Source of the DNA: Oehlia diaphana
Lineage: Eukaryota > Glomeromycota > Glomeromycetes > Glomerales > Glomeraceae
Direction of reading: 5' to 3'
NCBI GenBank assembly: GCA_003833135.1
Contig: QZLH01000228.1
Location: 38,889-102,888 of the forward strand
DNA: 64,000 nucleotides
The notes under the pieces were generated by a model. That model did not search any database and was not told the origin of the DNA. It saw nothing but the letters and a program-made list of their open reading frames with translations. Below are positions 44,911 through 58,400 of the stretch, one piece after another (positions within the stretch are counted from its first letter, which is position 1; every line of letters starts with the position of its first letter). Made by a program: the position numbers and the translations under genes.

Positions 44911-47900
44911 AATGCCCTTTGAACTCTTTCGGTATTTTAGGACAAAACTTTGAAACTATGCTCATAAGCATGACAATGAGTTCTCTTTAGTTGTTACATC
45001 ATAACTCAATTGTTCGATTTGTAATTCTGACCCTAACATCATCCAGATGATTCTGTTGCTGACGCTGTTCCTATCTGAGTATGATAATAATGCTGATATA
45101 AGCAGTAAAAATAAGTATTTTGAAAAGATCTATATGAATGAGTTTAAATAAATCTAAAAGATTTTTAAAACTTTTAAAATTCCATATTTTATAAGTAGTA
45201 TAATATTCTTGATAAAATTTAAAATTTTCATTTTTTTTTTCAAGAGCTATAAAATAAGTACTATCTTGTAATATGAGTTTAAGACATTTGTTTTTTTTTT
45301 TTTTTGATTAAATAGTATTAGTATTTTTTAATACTTTCTTCTAATATATTATTAATTTAAAAAATATTTCTGTCGTCTGTTCTCAAATTATTAAGTTTAA
45401 TCCATGATTAGAAATTTTCCTTCTCAAAAATTTGTTCAAAGAACTATATAATCACAATATATTGAAAAGTAATTATCATTACTTTGAGTCAAGATTCTTT
45501 TCTATCTATAATCCTTAACCTGGATTTTGTTCTTCAGCATCAAATGTCATTTCATCATCTGAGACTGAATATACTAGTAGTTTGAAATCAATAATAATAT
45601 TATTATATTACTGATATTAGTTTGCTGTTTTTGAACTTCTTTTAATTTAACAGCCCAACAATAATAATAATTTTGAATGTTATTGGATTCTCTTAGATAT
45701 TGTGACTTTGTGGTCCAATTCAAATCTAATTTGGTTATAATCCTAATTTAGTATAATTTTTCTCATATCAGAATCGATCCAATTATGAAATATATTAAAA
45801 TGATGTCATAATGAATTTAATGAATTTTATAAATGTCCTTGCTCATGAAATATATGTTAATTCGTTGTTACTATTATTGGATATCCCATATATTTCTGTG
45901 AGAATGTATAAATCATAATGCTGAAAAGTTCTTTCCATAAAGTTCATTTTTCGAATGGGAACTATTTTTCTTGTAAGAGCTAGTCGTAACTAATCCATTA
46001 AGGTAAAAAGGATCAAATAGCATCGTATGAATCTTACTTAATCGACTATGATTGTTTATGATTGTTTGATTTCTCTTACTTTAATACTAAAGATATAAAT
46101 TATGAAATTAATAAATTTAAAACTATATAATCAATCAAGAATTTTTAAATCCAATGTTGAATTCTATATAACTTTCAACCAATTTGTAAATAATATTTAT
46201 AAAATTTTTGGAATTAAAAAGTTTTATAAATAAAGTATAGTCTAATAATATTCTTCTTTAAGAATATCAGTAAGTTTAAAAAAAGAGAAAAAAATAACCT
46301 TTATCAGGGAAGGATAATTTTTTCAACGTTGTAAAAATAAAAAAAAAAATAAAAAAAATATGAAATATACATAATTAAAGTATTTCCAGTAATGGTAAAG
46401 TCAAGTTTAAATTTACAACAAGAACAGTGTTTTTAGTGATTTTTCGAGGCTAACATCTCACTCTCTTTTTTAATAACTTTCGTCGAGATTTTTGTTTAAA
46501 AAGTTTTTAACTCAAATTCTTTGTTTTTTAATGCGCTTTCTTTCTCAAGTAAGCTCTTTTGTCATGCCGCTAAATATATTTCACGATTTCTAGATAAAAT
46601 TAATCTATCAGTACATTGGTTGGGAACGTTGCACATGAATTAAATTCATCAGTCTCTCTGTAATAAACGATTTTTTTTTTATTTTTTTTTTTTAAAAAAA
46701 AAAAAACGGTATCGAAAATTTAACCTCGAGTTCGAAAAAATTTAAAGATTATCTTGAACATGCTCGTTTAGGATCTGCAAATCATGTGATAATCTTGGCA
46801 CATGATTAAATACCGTGACATGATTTTCTTGCCGTATAATAATAAATGTATGTAAATGCCTATTTAATTGTCTCCTCATGCATGCATTGCCGAATGATAT
46901 GTTCCTTCGTTAAATTAGGAACCACCATAATAAGTCTTCGCTTCCATGCGTGATAAATTTTTAATGTGACGAATAAAAAATCTGTCGGTTCGTCTACCCT
47001 CAGGAAAATATATCTTCTAGATTTTGATTATAATACAATATGTCTTCCATGAAATTATATGTCTTCCATGAAAATAAACGGAAAAAGGAGAGAAAGAAAG
47101 AAAAGGGTACAATTAAAACAGCAAATTCTCAACTTATTTATATTAAAATGAATCAAATCTTTTTGTGTGATGATTAAAGTGACACCCGAATTTTGCCACA
47201 TATGAATAACATTAAAAGCCCACACAAGCCAAAAATTGCTGTACAATAAAAACAAAATTATTAACCCACAGCCATAAAATTAAAAAAATTAAATGGGCTT
47301 CAAAGTAAATATTGACATTTATCAACGTATTTAGAAAGAAAATTCAGATTATCGTTATTAACATCTTTTACATTTGTTATTAATTTATTATTAAATATTT
47401 GGATATCTTCAAGGCTTGTCAAAAGTATAGATTATGATTATCGTTATTAACATGACATTTGGAATTATACGTGATCTAGTGAATTTCGATATAAAAATAT
47501 ATTAAATATGTATAATTATGAACTGTATAAATAATCGTCACGTGATCATATAAAACCGCGTATAATTATTAAATAGGTTCGTTAAAAAAATTTTTTTTTT
47601 TTTTGAAGTCACATCATTAAATTGAAACCAATTATTTCGTTAAAAAAAAAAAATTTTTTTTTTTTTGAGATTATATCATTAAATAAAAATCACATTACTT
47701 CGTTAAAAAAAATATTAACCTTCAAAAATTTTATGTATAAAATTTGAGTATATAGTAATAATAATATACATTTAAATATTTAATCATTTTATTTTTAAAA
47801 ATTAAAAGTACTATTTAATCATTTGTACAAATACCAAACATTTGTGAATTAATATATATAAAGTACTACAAATAGAATATTGAAAATCCATTATTTTTAA

Positions 47901-48259
47901 AAGAACTTTACGATATTTAATATTGCGGGGTAACAAAAAAAAAAAAGGAAAAAGAATCGAAAATTTCCAATCACGTAATTAATGATATTAATTATATGAA
48001 ATTTTCATTAAAAAATTTGATTCGCTCACCACGTCTGTTTTGAATACCAATATTTTCTTAACATATTCTCGGATCGTAAAAAACCCAATTGATTTTTTAA
48101 ATATTGACGTAAATAATTACATTCTATTGTTTCGATCTATTGAACGAAATTTAATTGTCAATTAATTGTTTTTCCTCCTCATCTAATGTATGATGATGAT
48201 ATACTAAGAAAAATTAATTATTTGATTAAAAAAAAAGTTTTAATCAAATTATCTATAAA
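44911..48259. other. Intergenic with scattered minus-strand relics
   Basis: At about 45515-45575 the minus strand reads LVYSVSDDEMTFDAEEQNP. At about 46430-46610 it reads SLLEKESALKNKEFELKTF and TKISTKVIKKESEMLASKNH around stops. Both look like pieces of the coiled-coil relic group. The rest is AT-rich with T-run/A-run junctions (46669-46705). Nothing intact was seen. Confidence 0.4.
47578..47715. repeat. ~60-bp tandem repeat with A-run/T-run
   Basis: Three starts of TTCGTTAAAAAAA (47578, 47636, 47698). The first two are followed by a long T-run, GA, then ATCATTAAA and a TTAC/TTAT phrase. Period is 58-62 bp, varying with the homopolymers. Confidence 0.75.
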
Positions 48260-48690
48260 TTACTCACATTCAAGATCGAGATAGTTATGGCAATAATGAC
48301 AACGTTGACGAGCACTTAATTGAGGAAGAATTTCAGGCATTCTTACGAATGGATCACGATGATTTACAATACGTCCCATCTATATCATTGAAAGAATATC
48401 CTTCTATAAAAAGATATATATTTATATATGTTGTATGTGGTTTCTGAATACCGGTGGAAATCGGATCTTGGCCAGCATTACGAAATCCTAGTCCAGCACT
48501 ATGTTTTAATTCTGGCCAACATCCCGTATCCACATATGTGGATTCGGAATCCACATAGATTCCGTTTTCATCTACAACATATATATATGGATTTATAATA
48601 AGATTAAAATCCTATTATGTAATTACAACGTTCTACATATGTAACTTATTACCTTTCCATCGGATAGACGTACTCTCATTTATTTTGATC
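48260..48690 (-). pseudogene. Exon cluster with a CxxC/HxxxH motif, unrecognised
   Basis: Three coding-like exons on the minus strand. At about 48660-48690, NESTSIRWK ends at GTAATA. At about 48436-48575, a GT-AG intron joins it in frame to DENGIYVDSESTYVDTGCWP, ELKHSAGLGFRNAGQDPIST, ending at GTATTC. At 48260-48379, MGRIVNHRDPFVRMPEILPQ, LSARQRCHYCHNYLDLE contains a Cys-His-Tyr-Cys pair suggestive of metal binding and ends at GTGAGT or a stop. The second and third exons cannot be joined in frame with the splice sites seen, so it is either a pseudogene with a one-base lesion or a live gene with a sequence error. The family is unknown. Confidence 0.45.
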
Positions 48691-48802
48691 TATGACTTAA
48701 CAAATTATTAATAAAGAATCGTTAAGGAAATTAAGTAAATGAATAATATGCATAAAAAAAAACAAAGAAATTTGATACTTTTATATTTTAGTAACGTTAT
48801 TG

Positions 48803-48866
48803 CAATCCGGAGTCTTTACGATTCGGAGTCCTTGCGATCCGGAGTTCTTGCGATCCGGAGTTCAAA
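48803..48866. repeat. 16-bp tandem repeat, four units
   Basis: Units CAATCCGGAGTCTTTA, CGATTCGGAGTCCTTG, CGATCCGGAGTTCTTG and CGATCCGGAGTTCAAA follow each other without gaps. They are GC-richer than their surroundings. Confidence 0.85.
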
Positions 48867-50483
48867 CTTCAGATGTACATCACTAACTTTTTTTAAATAT
48901 TTCCTAATAAAGAATTAAAAAATATACAAAGCATTATTATAATTTATGACGTAAAAAATAAATAGATAGAAAATAAAATTGAAGATCATGGGAAATTTAG
49001 TTCCGTTGGTGCCCGCTAAATGTCGTGTCTATCACCTGGACATAATTTCAGTCAGAATTAAAATGGATGTCAATCATGCGAGATGATATAGTAGAGATCT
49101 TATCACAAAGCGTTAAAAAAAATATACAGATTTTAAACATCTTAAATTACAACCAATAAAACAATTTTTTGACGATAATTACATCTTATCGTAATAATTT
49201 TTTTTTTTTAAGAATAGAGAAGAAAAATTACATTCTTCTTAAAATCACAGAATTTCCAAATTTAATAACGCAGATCATTTAAATATACTTTGTATTTAAT
49301 TAATTTTGACTCGTTGATAAAATGTTATACAAAGACAATATTAAGTTGTATCAATAAAAAAATTCTAAATAGAAATCTTAATTAAGAGAAATTCTTCTGG
49401 GTCCTTCTATTATAATCAAAGAAATCGTTAGTCTAATTACCTAATTTAGAAATTAAAAAAAAGATCCATAGATAATAATGTTCTACAAAAAGAGAACGTT
49501 CATGAGATCGTACCAATTTTGATATATTTAACTATTGAACAAAGAATTTGACCCTATTACTTGAACATTTATTATTTTCTCACAATCGAAAATCAAATTC
49601 CAAATTTGTTATTTTATTTCCCATGTATTAAAAACAATTATAATGTAGCACTTAACCTAATAAATCATTGCTTTAAGTCATCAAGCATCAAAAATCTAAA
49701 TCATATGCACATATGCAGTAATTATAATCAGAAATTAAATCTAATCATTTAAAAATTTTTAATTAAAAATTTAACGAATCTAACAAAATGATAATATTAA
49801 AATATCTAGTACGTCTATAAATAGACTACTCTTACAAGGAGGCCATTATGGTTTCATTCTTAATATAGTTAATATTATACTTAAAAATATTGTAACTTGC
49901 AAAAAAAAACAAATATATTAATCAGGAAAAAAAACTTTATTAATTGAACACATGTAAGAATCACAACTCACGATCATTAATTATTAATGTATCTTTGATT
50001 TGAATTCGATATGGCGTTATTTAACCTTAATAAATTATTGTAAAATTATAAAGAACCTTTATGTGTTAAAAGTGGCCTGATTTTTTGAACAATATTGAAA
50101 TATTACTGCGTATGGGTTCAGTTTTTAAATATAAAAAGCAGCTATAATTTACTTTTGATTTGTGAGTCATGTCCAACATAAGAATATTTTTAAGCAATTA
50201 AGACAGTAAGCAGTAAGATAAATTTTTTATTCATTAAGAATCTAAGGTCTGTAAAAATTTAAATCAGTCGAATACATTACTTTTTTTATAAAATAATAAC
50301 AAATAATAAATGTAAATTTTTTAATTATAGAAACCTAAAGATTAATAATAAGAAATTTTTTTTTTAAGAATGTTTACCTAAGATTGAAAATAACGTAACT
50401 CCTCCCTTATAATAAATATAATATTAGGAAAGGTAAATAAATACTGTATTATATAATTAATAAATATATTTTGTCCTTTTTGT
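48867..50483. other. Intergenic, no gene recognised
   Basis: AT-rich, with no convincing frame. The frame at 49561-49752 has no motif and is not called. Confidence 0.4.
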
Positions 50484-51430
<947 letters not shown>

Positions 51431-51612
51431 TTATTTTTCTTAAATTATTTTATTATGTATAATTTTATTGTAAATATTTGTGTTGAACATAGAAAATAAA
51501 ATAATTAATTAAAAATATAATATATAAATAGAAATTCTTTCGACTATTTATAATTCCTTAAACACAATTTTATAAAGCAATCGGTGGACACAGATTTGCG
51601 ATATACGTCGAG

Positions 51613-51657
51613 CCCTATTAGCCTTATTAACCCTATTAACCCTATTAGCCCTATTTT
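51613..51657. repeat. 9-bp CCCTATTAA-like tandem repeat, five units
   Basis: Units CCCTATTAG, CCTTATTAA, CCCTATTAA, CCCTATTAG and CCCTATTTT are in perfect 9-bp phase. As in the 3470-3604 array the period is three codons, so the plus frame reads SPISLINPINPISPIL within an open frame 51584-51772. Translation is not supported by anything else. Confidence 0.8.
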
Positions 51658-51772
51658 ACTCCTATTTTACTTCATCGTTTGTAAATTTCATCTGTTTCCG
51701 CTTCTATATTCTGATAGTCGTATAATATCGATAGATACAATGTTATCCTTTGATCAAATTAAAAATAGATGA

Positions 51773-53714
51773 TCATGTAATACAGTTATTTATTTCTTGC
51801 TCGTGTAACATTAACGTCTGAAAATATCGGAACTAATAAAAAGGCTGAAATTATGAAATTATGCTATATAAATATTAGTCTAAACCTTGTGTTAAATTTC
51901 AGCTAGATTTATGTTTGTTAAAGTGACCATACTCTGATCGAGAATTAATTTATATCACTAATTTTACATAGTTAAAAAAGGTTACTATGGTAAAAATTTT
52001 AAAGACCGACGGGATTTGATCAACATAATTTAATATTATTATTGTCCGCTTGACGTTCAAAAATCCCAACATTATTTATTGTCAGTCAATAAATATAAAA
52101 GTATCCTTCTATTTTAACTTACCTCGTGTTAACTTTGCATATATTGTATTACGTATGGGGGTCAATTTTAGTATGTCGTACAATGTCAAAGAAGGATATA
52201 TTACGCCATAAAAAAAAATAGGGAGTGGTAATATTTGTAAAATTACATAAAAAAATTGATAATAAAAAATATTCCCATAAACAAATATGACATAAGAAAA
52301 AGATGGGGTTAATGTGAGTAATGTTAAACAGAAATTTTGTAAACAAAAGCAATACCAGGAATAGTTTAAAGTCATTAATCTAAAATGTTGTACCAGCAGC
52401 TTGTTGGTCTGGGTAACGGAATAACAATCTGTCAAGTATAGTATTTCATTAGTTTAAAATATAGAATATATACGTAGCGTATTGTTTGATATTCTAGAGA
52501 AAACTTGAATAATTCCCACTGCGAATTTTCCCGCGTCTTCTCACTGCGTCAATAAATAAATATTTCTTATTGGTGCAAAAAGGTTGTTGAGGTTATTCAT
52601 ATTGTTCAGATTGTTTGAGTTTATTCATATTGTTCAAATTATTTTCGTTCATTTAAAAACTATGTTAATACTCTTTAATAGTAATTTCCCACGGTTTAGG
52701 AAAAAGGCTTCTAATTTGAAGATGAAATAGGATATTATTGAAATCGGTGATCCGATTATACATCTTAACTCAGCCTTACAATAATAATAATATATTGGAT
52801 TATTGTATATCTATTTTTTCGAATACGGTATTATTAATTTGGTCTTTGTCCTTATATATAAATATTTATGTGAATATCACTAGGCATTTTACAGATCATT
52901 ATTGTTTCATTGTTCTTTTATTTATTGTTATAAACGGATAGATTACGTCCATTCATTCACTAAAGAAGTTTAAACTTGCTACGTACAATAGGTAAACTAT
53001 TACCGAATTTATAATTCGTAAAAAAAAAAACGGAATTTATTTATTTTATTTTGTAACACTTTCAATTGACCCCGATAACATACGTTTTTTTTTTGAATTT
53101 AATTAAGATTTTTAGTATTATAGCTTCAAACTTCTAGATTTCAGGTCATCTACGTCCCCAGTCGTCCCCTGCTGAGTCTTACGTCCCCTGCTGAGTCTAC
53201 ATCTCCTGCTCTACTGAGCCATTTTAAAATTGATCTTAATGTTTTTAGCAAAAGTATTATTGGTTAGTTTTTATTTTTCCAGTCGTGAAAGAGAACGAAC
53301 GATACATGATACAGTATAGCGATAATTATATTTGTTGTGATATTATTATCATAACTGGTTTGTTTTAATATTGGATATTCGGGTATGCGAAATCCTTCGA
53401 TCTTTAACTCCTCAACTATCGAGAAAATGAGAAAATGACAATCTTCATATGTACATTGTAAATTTTTATGATTAACTTTCGCTCGAGTCCACTAAAATTA
53501 AAAATTACTTTTTTTTTTTTTTTTTTTAAGATAAACTTTATTAAAATCTTAGTAAAAAGAGAGAGAGAGAGAAAGAGAGACAACTTTGAAAAAAATACTT
53601 CTACTTAATGCTATATATATCGATATATATATGTATATATGTATAAAAAAAAAAAAAATAATAAACTACCATTTACGATATCAAAAAAAAAAAAAAAAAA
53701 ACTCCTACAAACTC
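51773..53714. other. Intergenic, no supported gene
   Basis: A minus frame at 52109-52435 (108 codons) is hydrophobic and aromatic, has no motif and could be chance in AT-rich DNA. A short repeat ACGTCCCCTGCTGAGTCTTA, ACGTCCCCTGCTGAGTCTAC lies at about 53157-53200. A GA-rich run is at 53558-53580. Confidence 0.4.
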
Positions 53715-54280
53715 CTACAATTTATTTAAAAATTTTGTATGAATAATACCAGTCTTATTAATAGAATTTTTAACATTACCATTATTATCATCTTGTTTAA
53801 CCATATTCAAATTATTGTTGTTATTGAGTCTTTTTGGTGTCAGATAATTAAATAAGTATCCTTTTAAATGATACTCTAAATTTTCCCTTTGCCCGTCAGA
53901 AAATTTCAAATATTCTTGATGTTGATCAATATGTCTTAATTCAATACCAAAAATATTTTTATTCAAATACTGAACTATTAACGTATGGGAAACCATTTCA
54001 CAAGTTATTTGAAATGATTTATTATGATTTAAATGATAATAAAATATGAAAATTGCACAATCATTAATATTATTATTAGGAGGAATATTCGCGGTCTTAT
54101 TTAATAATTGAGATTCGTGATCGTGAGAGATTTCTTTACAAGTAATATGAAAAATTTGAGGATCATTAGGTGGATGATAAAAGAATGGATATTCCCCTTC
54201 TCCAAAATATTCATGAGAAAATTTGAATAAAGGGTTGTCTTGAGTACGATGCAAGGGTTGACATGACGTTAAATGTTGCA

Positions 54281-54312
<32 letters not shown>

Positions 54313-54413
54313 GCACAATTGCTCAAAGAAGTATTATACTTTTCATCAAGAGAAGTAGAAGCGATAATTTGATTATTTTGAGCGGTATTTTGCGCTAATG
54401 GATTCATATTCAT
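53715..54413 (-). CDS. Asn-rich hypothetical protein (232 aa)
   Basis: A single-exon frame starts MNMNPLAQNTAQNNQIIAST. It has a poly-Asn tract (residues about 35-44), then a conserved-looking middle part: PLFKFSHEYFGEGEYPFFYH, PPNDPQIFHITCKEISHDHE. The motif comes twice: IFHITCKEISHDHESQLLNK (about 88-107) and SFQITCEMVSHTLIVQYLNK (about 132-151), an internal duplication of about 20 residues. The C-terminus is Asn/Lys-rich. A TATA-like run (TTTTTATATATATCT) lies near 54475, upstream of the start. No family is recognised. The repeated F-x-ITC-x4-SH motif and the clean frame argue that it is a real gene. Confidence 0.65.
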
Positions 54414-54915
54414 AATTTTTATAAATTTTTTTTTTTTAAAAAAAAGAAGAACAGCAAAAACTGATTGATTTTTATATATATCTAAAAGATCAAAAATGGT
54501 AAGATTTATCTCCTTTTTTTTTTAATGACTATTAAAATAGTTTTAATTCAAAGGGGCGGATCAAAAAAAAATTAATACAAATTTGGTAATTATATAAAGT
54601 AGTAAGTATTTGGTTACACACAATCGCCATACAACCAACTGCCAAAAGTAGAATCCCCAACACTTACCATTTGTGTTCATTGAATAAAAAATTAGCGTCC
54701 CCAAGAAATCACGTATTATGTGTACTTTCGTTTGCTTTGTAAGTTACCAAAGAAAGTTTTTGAATGCATATATCATGTCGATAAACGGCATTTAACTTCT
54801 TTCTCTGGTTAATAAAGAATCTTATAGAAAGGATAAAACCTAATTTTAGAAGACATATTAAGACATTAAAGGTAGAAATCATCATGTGATTGCGGAAAAA
54901 AAAATACTCGAATTT

Positions 54916-54978
54916 TAAGCACTGAACTAAGCAATGGGCTATTGGGCTAAGCACTGAGCTAAGCACTGAGCTAAGCAA
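54916..54978. repeat. TAAGCACTGAGC tandem repeat
   Basis: Units TAAGCACTGAAC, TAAGCAATGGGC, TATTGGGC, TAAGCACTGAGC, TAAGCACTGAGC and TAAGCA follow one another. Period is 12 bp with one shortened unit. Confidence 0.75.
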
Positions 54979-57069
54979 GCAAAGAAATAAATATATATAT
55001 ATATATATGAATATATATATATCTCTTTATTTTTATTAAAAGTCTTACTGTATATTCTGAAATTACGAAATCATTAATCATTATATTATTACAATATATA
55101 TATTTATAAAAGTAGATATTTACTGATTATGAAGATTTAACGTGGGATTCAATATATTTAATATATTAAATAAATAATTCTAATATAAAAAAAGTTAGAA
55201 GTTATAGATATTGTAGATAAAAAGTTATAGAACTTTATAAAGGTTATGATAGTTATAAAAGTTACGAAAAGTTTAACGGAAATTACAAAGATAAAATTAA
55301 GATATTTTAATTATAATTATTATAATTGCAAAATAATAAAAATAGTCTACAAAAAAAAAACACGATATTATGATATTATTTCATTATATGATTTTATCTT
55401 TATATAAATAATTAAACTTTCAAATTCAAGCGAGAATAAATATCAATTAAAAGGAATAAAAAAATATATAATTAATTACGATCGGTTTTCAATTTTATTA
55501 AAACATGTAACAATTTATATAAGATAAAATAGCTCCCAAACCACTCAGATAAGTTGATTATTGATAAAAAAAAAAAAATAGATTTTAATACACTATTACC
55601 TAAGAACGACTTCGTGTTACTATCTATCTTCAGCTTTGACGCCTGATCTGTATTACAGGCCTATCTGGACCTGCATTATATATATGCTGGTCATCACAAA
55701 GAGGATCTAATACATCTTATCCAGAATATATTGTATTACATACAGTATATAGTATATACAGTACGTATATACGGGTCAAGAAAGTAAAGTGATACAAGAA
55801 GGGCGGAACTTAAAATATAGTATACATTATAATATAAGTCAAATTACAGTAAGTCTGTATTTATTTCGCAAACCTTTATTGTTAATCTCGATGAATTTTA
55901 AAATTCTAATTATCCTAGTTACAGTAAAGTCTAACAATAATAAGTAAAGCTTTCAGTATAAATATTATATCGTTCTCACGCCACATAAACCCAAATCACT
56001 TATCCAGTCTTTTTATTATGTAATCTACACGTTAAAAAAAGTAAATTAATTTAGATAAATTCTTTCGTTACTGTCGTTACTGTCGTAGTGTCGTAACATT
56101 TATACTTCGAATTTTGATTTTCGATTCGCCATGTACTGTACAGTATATAAATGTATCCACCAATCAAAAACCTAATAACTTTTTTTCAGTAGATATTAAA
56201 ATATTCTGTAAAACATGTCAAAAATAAATATTTTGATCATATGATAAAAAGTATGTTTCATTATTAAAACGTTTTTTTTTTTTAAACCCGTACTTGCGAT
56301 ATATTAATAAATAGGATATCCTTAAACAACTAGAGTTTTTCTCGCGGTTTTTCGCAACTTGTTCGATATACAATCTACTATTGAATCCGATTATTCATCA
56401 ACATTTTATAATATCTATATTTGTTTTTCGCAATTATCATATTTAGTTTCTCGTTACAATATTATTATTGTTGTAAAATAATAATTTACATTATTAATAT
56501 TATTAATCAAAAGCGCATAACGTTTTACAAAGTGATAATAATTAATTCTCCCTATGAATTTTTTCCTGAAAATATTATAGAAAGTTTCTGAGTGAGTGAC
56601 ACTGCCTTTCTGTACATACGTACTTACTCGGGAAAAATTTTTTCCATATACAGTATATACATATATATTTAGGGCTTATTTAATATCACTGAAAAGAATT
56701 TGTTAATATTATTTCATTTTCCGTCCTAACATAATTTTTGACATAATCTAATAAAATAACTAAAAAAAAGATATTAACCAATGCTATCTTTTTTGTCTTT
56801 GACAAATAAAAAAATAAATAATCTCAAAAAAACGTAATCGCGTGATTGCACGAGAGGTTTGGATGTTACAATTGTTACATGTATATATGATTGCTAATCA
56901 CATTAATCACAACCGATTATAGAATGTGATATACCCATGAAAACGTGCACCATGAACCTTAAAATCTTCTTAAACCCTATTTATATACAATTCAAATTAT
57001 TATTTCAACATTACGCCATCTTAACGAAATTTTTGAATATTTGAAAGATTATAGTTCTTTATATTAGTA

Positions 57070-57320
57070 GATCGCCTTTGGCGCAAATAAATAAAATAAA
57101 TAATTTATTTTATTTATTGCGGAATTTGCGGAGCGTAACCTACTTTTTAATTTCCGCAAATTATACATAATTCTAGTTTGCGCATAGCGCAACTTATAAT
57201 TTTAAAATTTATATTTAAAAGCTTAAAAGATTTTGCAGATATAGTATTAGGTGCGCAAATTGGATTTGTTTTTGCGCAAATTGCATGTGACTTTTTGTTG
57301 CACATTGCGCAATTTGACTT
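57070..57320. repeat. Cluster of TTGCGCAAATT-type palindromic motifs
   Basis: TTTGCGCA, TAGCGCAACTT, GTGCGCAAATTGG, TTTGCGCAAATTGC and ATTGCGCAATTTG occur within 150 bp, with related TTTGCGG/TTCCGCAAAT forms at 57113-57165. A perfect A/T palindrome built from AAATAAAT lies at 57084-57118. The core TTGCGCAA is self-complementary. Confidence 0.6.
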
Positions 57321-57365
57321 GAATTTCATACACTGAGTCTGTCTGTGCAATCTTTCCGTCAGAAT

Positions 57366-57885
57366 TTTACGGAATACCTTCCAGATGAATCGGAAGAAAT
57401 TTTATATGAGAATAAAATTATTTAATTCATCTTCAAGAACTGGTCCAATGTTGGATTACGCATCATTTTGTAAATTTGTATCAACTGAAGAAGTTCATTG
57501 AGGCATTGAAAGATAATCAACACAACTACCCGTTCGTAACATAAATATAATAATTCAAAGACTTCTTTCAAGAAAGTAAAAAGTTTATAGACAAATATAC
57601 AACTTTTACATCATACCCTGGAGCAAGGACATTTGTTATTCAGCGGAAGTTGTATTTATCACAAAAGACGTCATCATATACGATCATTCACAGTAACCTC
57701 AAATGGTTATTTCGAATGGATTAACGGAATTAATTTCTGCTCAACAAGTTTTGAAACATTCGTACTTGTTTCAATCTTATGATGGTAGTTATTTTGTAAA
57801 TTACAAAATTACAATTACTTTATTAATTCCTAAAAATTTGTTTAAATTAAATATTTGTAAAAGTTTGTCCCAACGTATGAATTAT
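57366..57885 (+). pseudogene. F-box/LRR pseudogene
   Basis: Pieces in shifting frames read EYLPDESEEILYENKII, then SSSRTGPMLDYASFCKFVST. These align by eye with SCLPNESKELLQ and TSKTPMFNYAGFCRVLS of the intact F-box gene at 58401-59852. Further on come FIDKYTTFTSYPGARTFV and, at 57703, VISNGLTELISAQQVLKHS, a typical LRR segment of this family. Stops and frameshifts separate the pieces, and no F-box proper remains. It converges on the intact gene and may be a decayed duplicate in inverted orientation. Confidence 0.7.
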
Positions 57886-58400
57886 TAGTTATTTAGGAAG
57901 TATTAAAATTAGTTGTGGATATTCTCTTATTTGAGACCGTTGATGAATTAAAAGATTGAGGTAATTTTTGTAATTATGTTTTGATTAATATTTGTAAACA
58001 ATAGATAGGAAAATTGTTTAATAAATAAAGCAAATGAGGGCAAGCACTCGATTTAATAGTAATATATATTGTGATGGTGACGTGATTTACGTGATATTAC
58101 AAGAATTACTGACCCTACCAACTCGCCGACTCCCCGGGCACAACTTTTACGCAAAGATCGCAAATATATCGCGTCTTACCTTTCGTCTTACCTTACGTCA
58201 TACCTTACGTCGAAGTAAGTCTTTTTCCTTGAGATTATTCTTACGTTTAAATTAACAGCTTTTAAATGTTGAAATGCCAGAGTGGTATATTTATTTATCA
58301 ATGTCTTTTTTTTTTTTTTACAAAATATAAAAATAACTAATATTTGCATCCTAGAATATTACTAAAAAAAAAAATTGATCCTACATCTAATCATCTAAAT
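57886..58400. other. Spacer between the F-box relic and the F-box gene
   Basis: The plus frame at 58034-58255 includes a short CTTACGTC/CTTTCGTC repeat (58177-58215: TTACC and CGTC units), giving an LRLT-like repeated peptide. No gene is called. The 3' end of the F-box gene lies here. Confidence 0.4.

Larger units (their letters stand above)
54414..57354. other. Long intergenic region
   Basis: No supportable CDS. Contents: a 12-bp TAAGCACTGAGC tandem repeat at 54916-54978, TA-rich runs (54990-55025), and a cluster of GCGCAA motifs at 57070-57320. The minus frame at 57147-57350 consists mostly of that motif cluster. Confidence 0.45.

Noticed and set aside
52109..52435. 108-codon hydrophobic minus frame
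   Set aside because: No recognisable motif, overlapping frame on the same strand, composition expected of AT-rich non-coding DNA. A membrane protein exon cannot be excluded.
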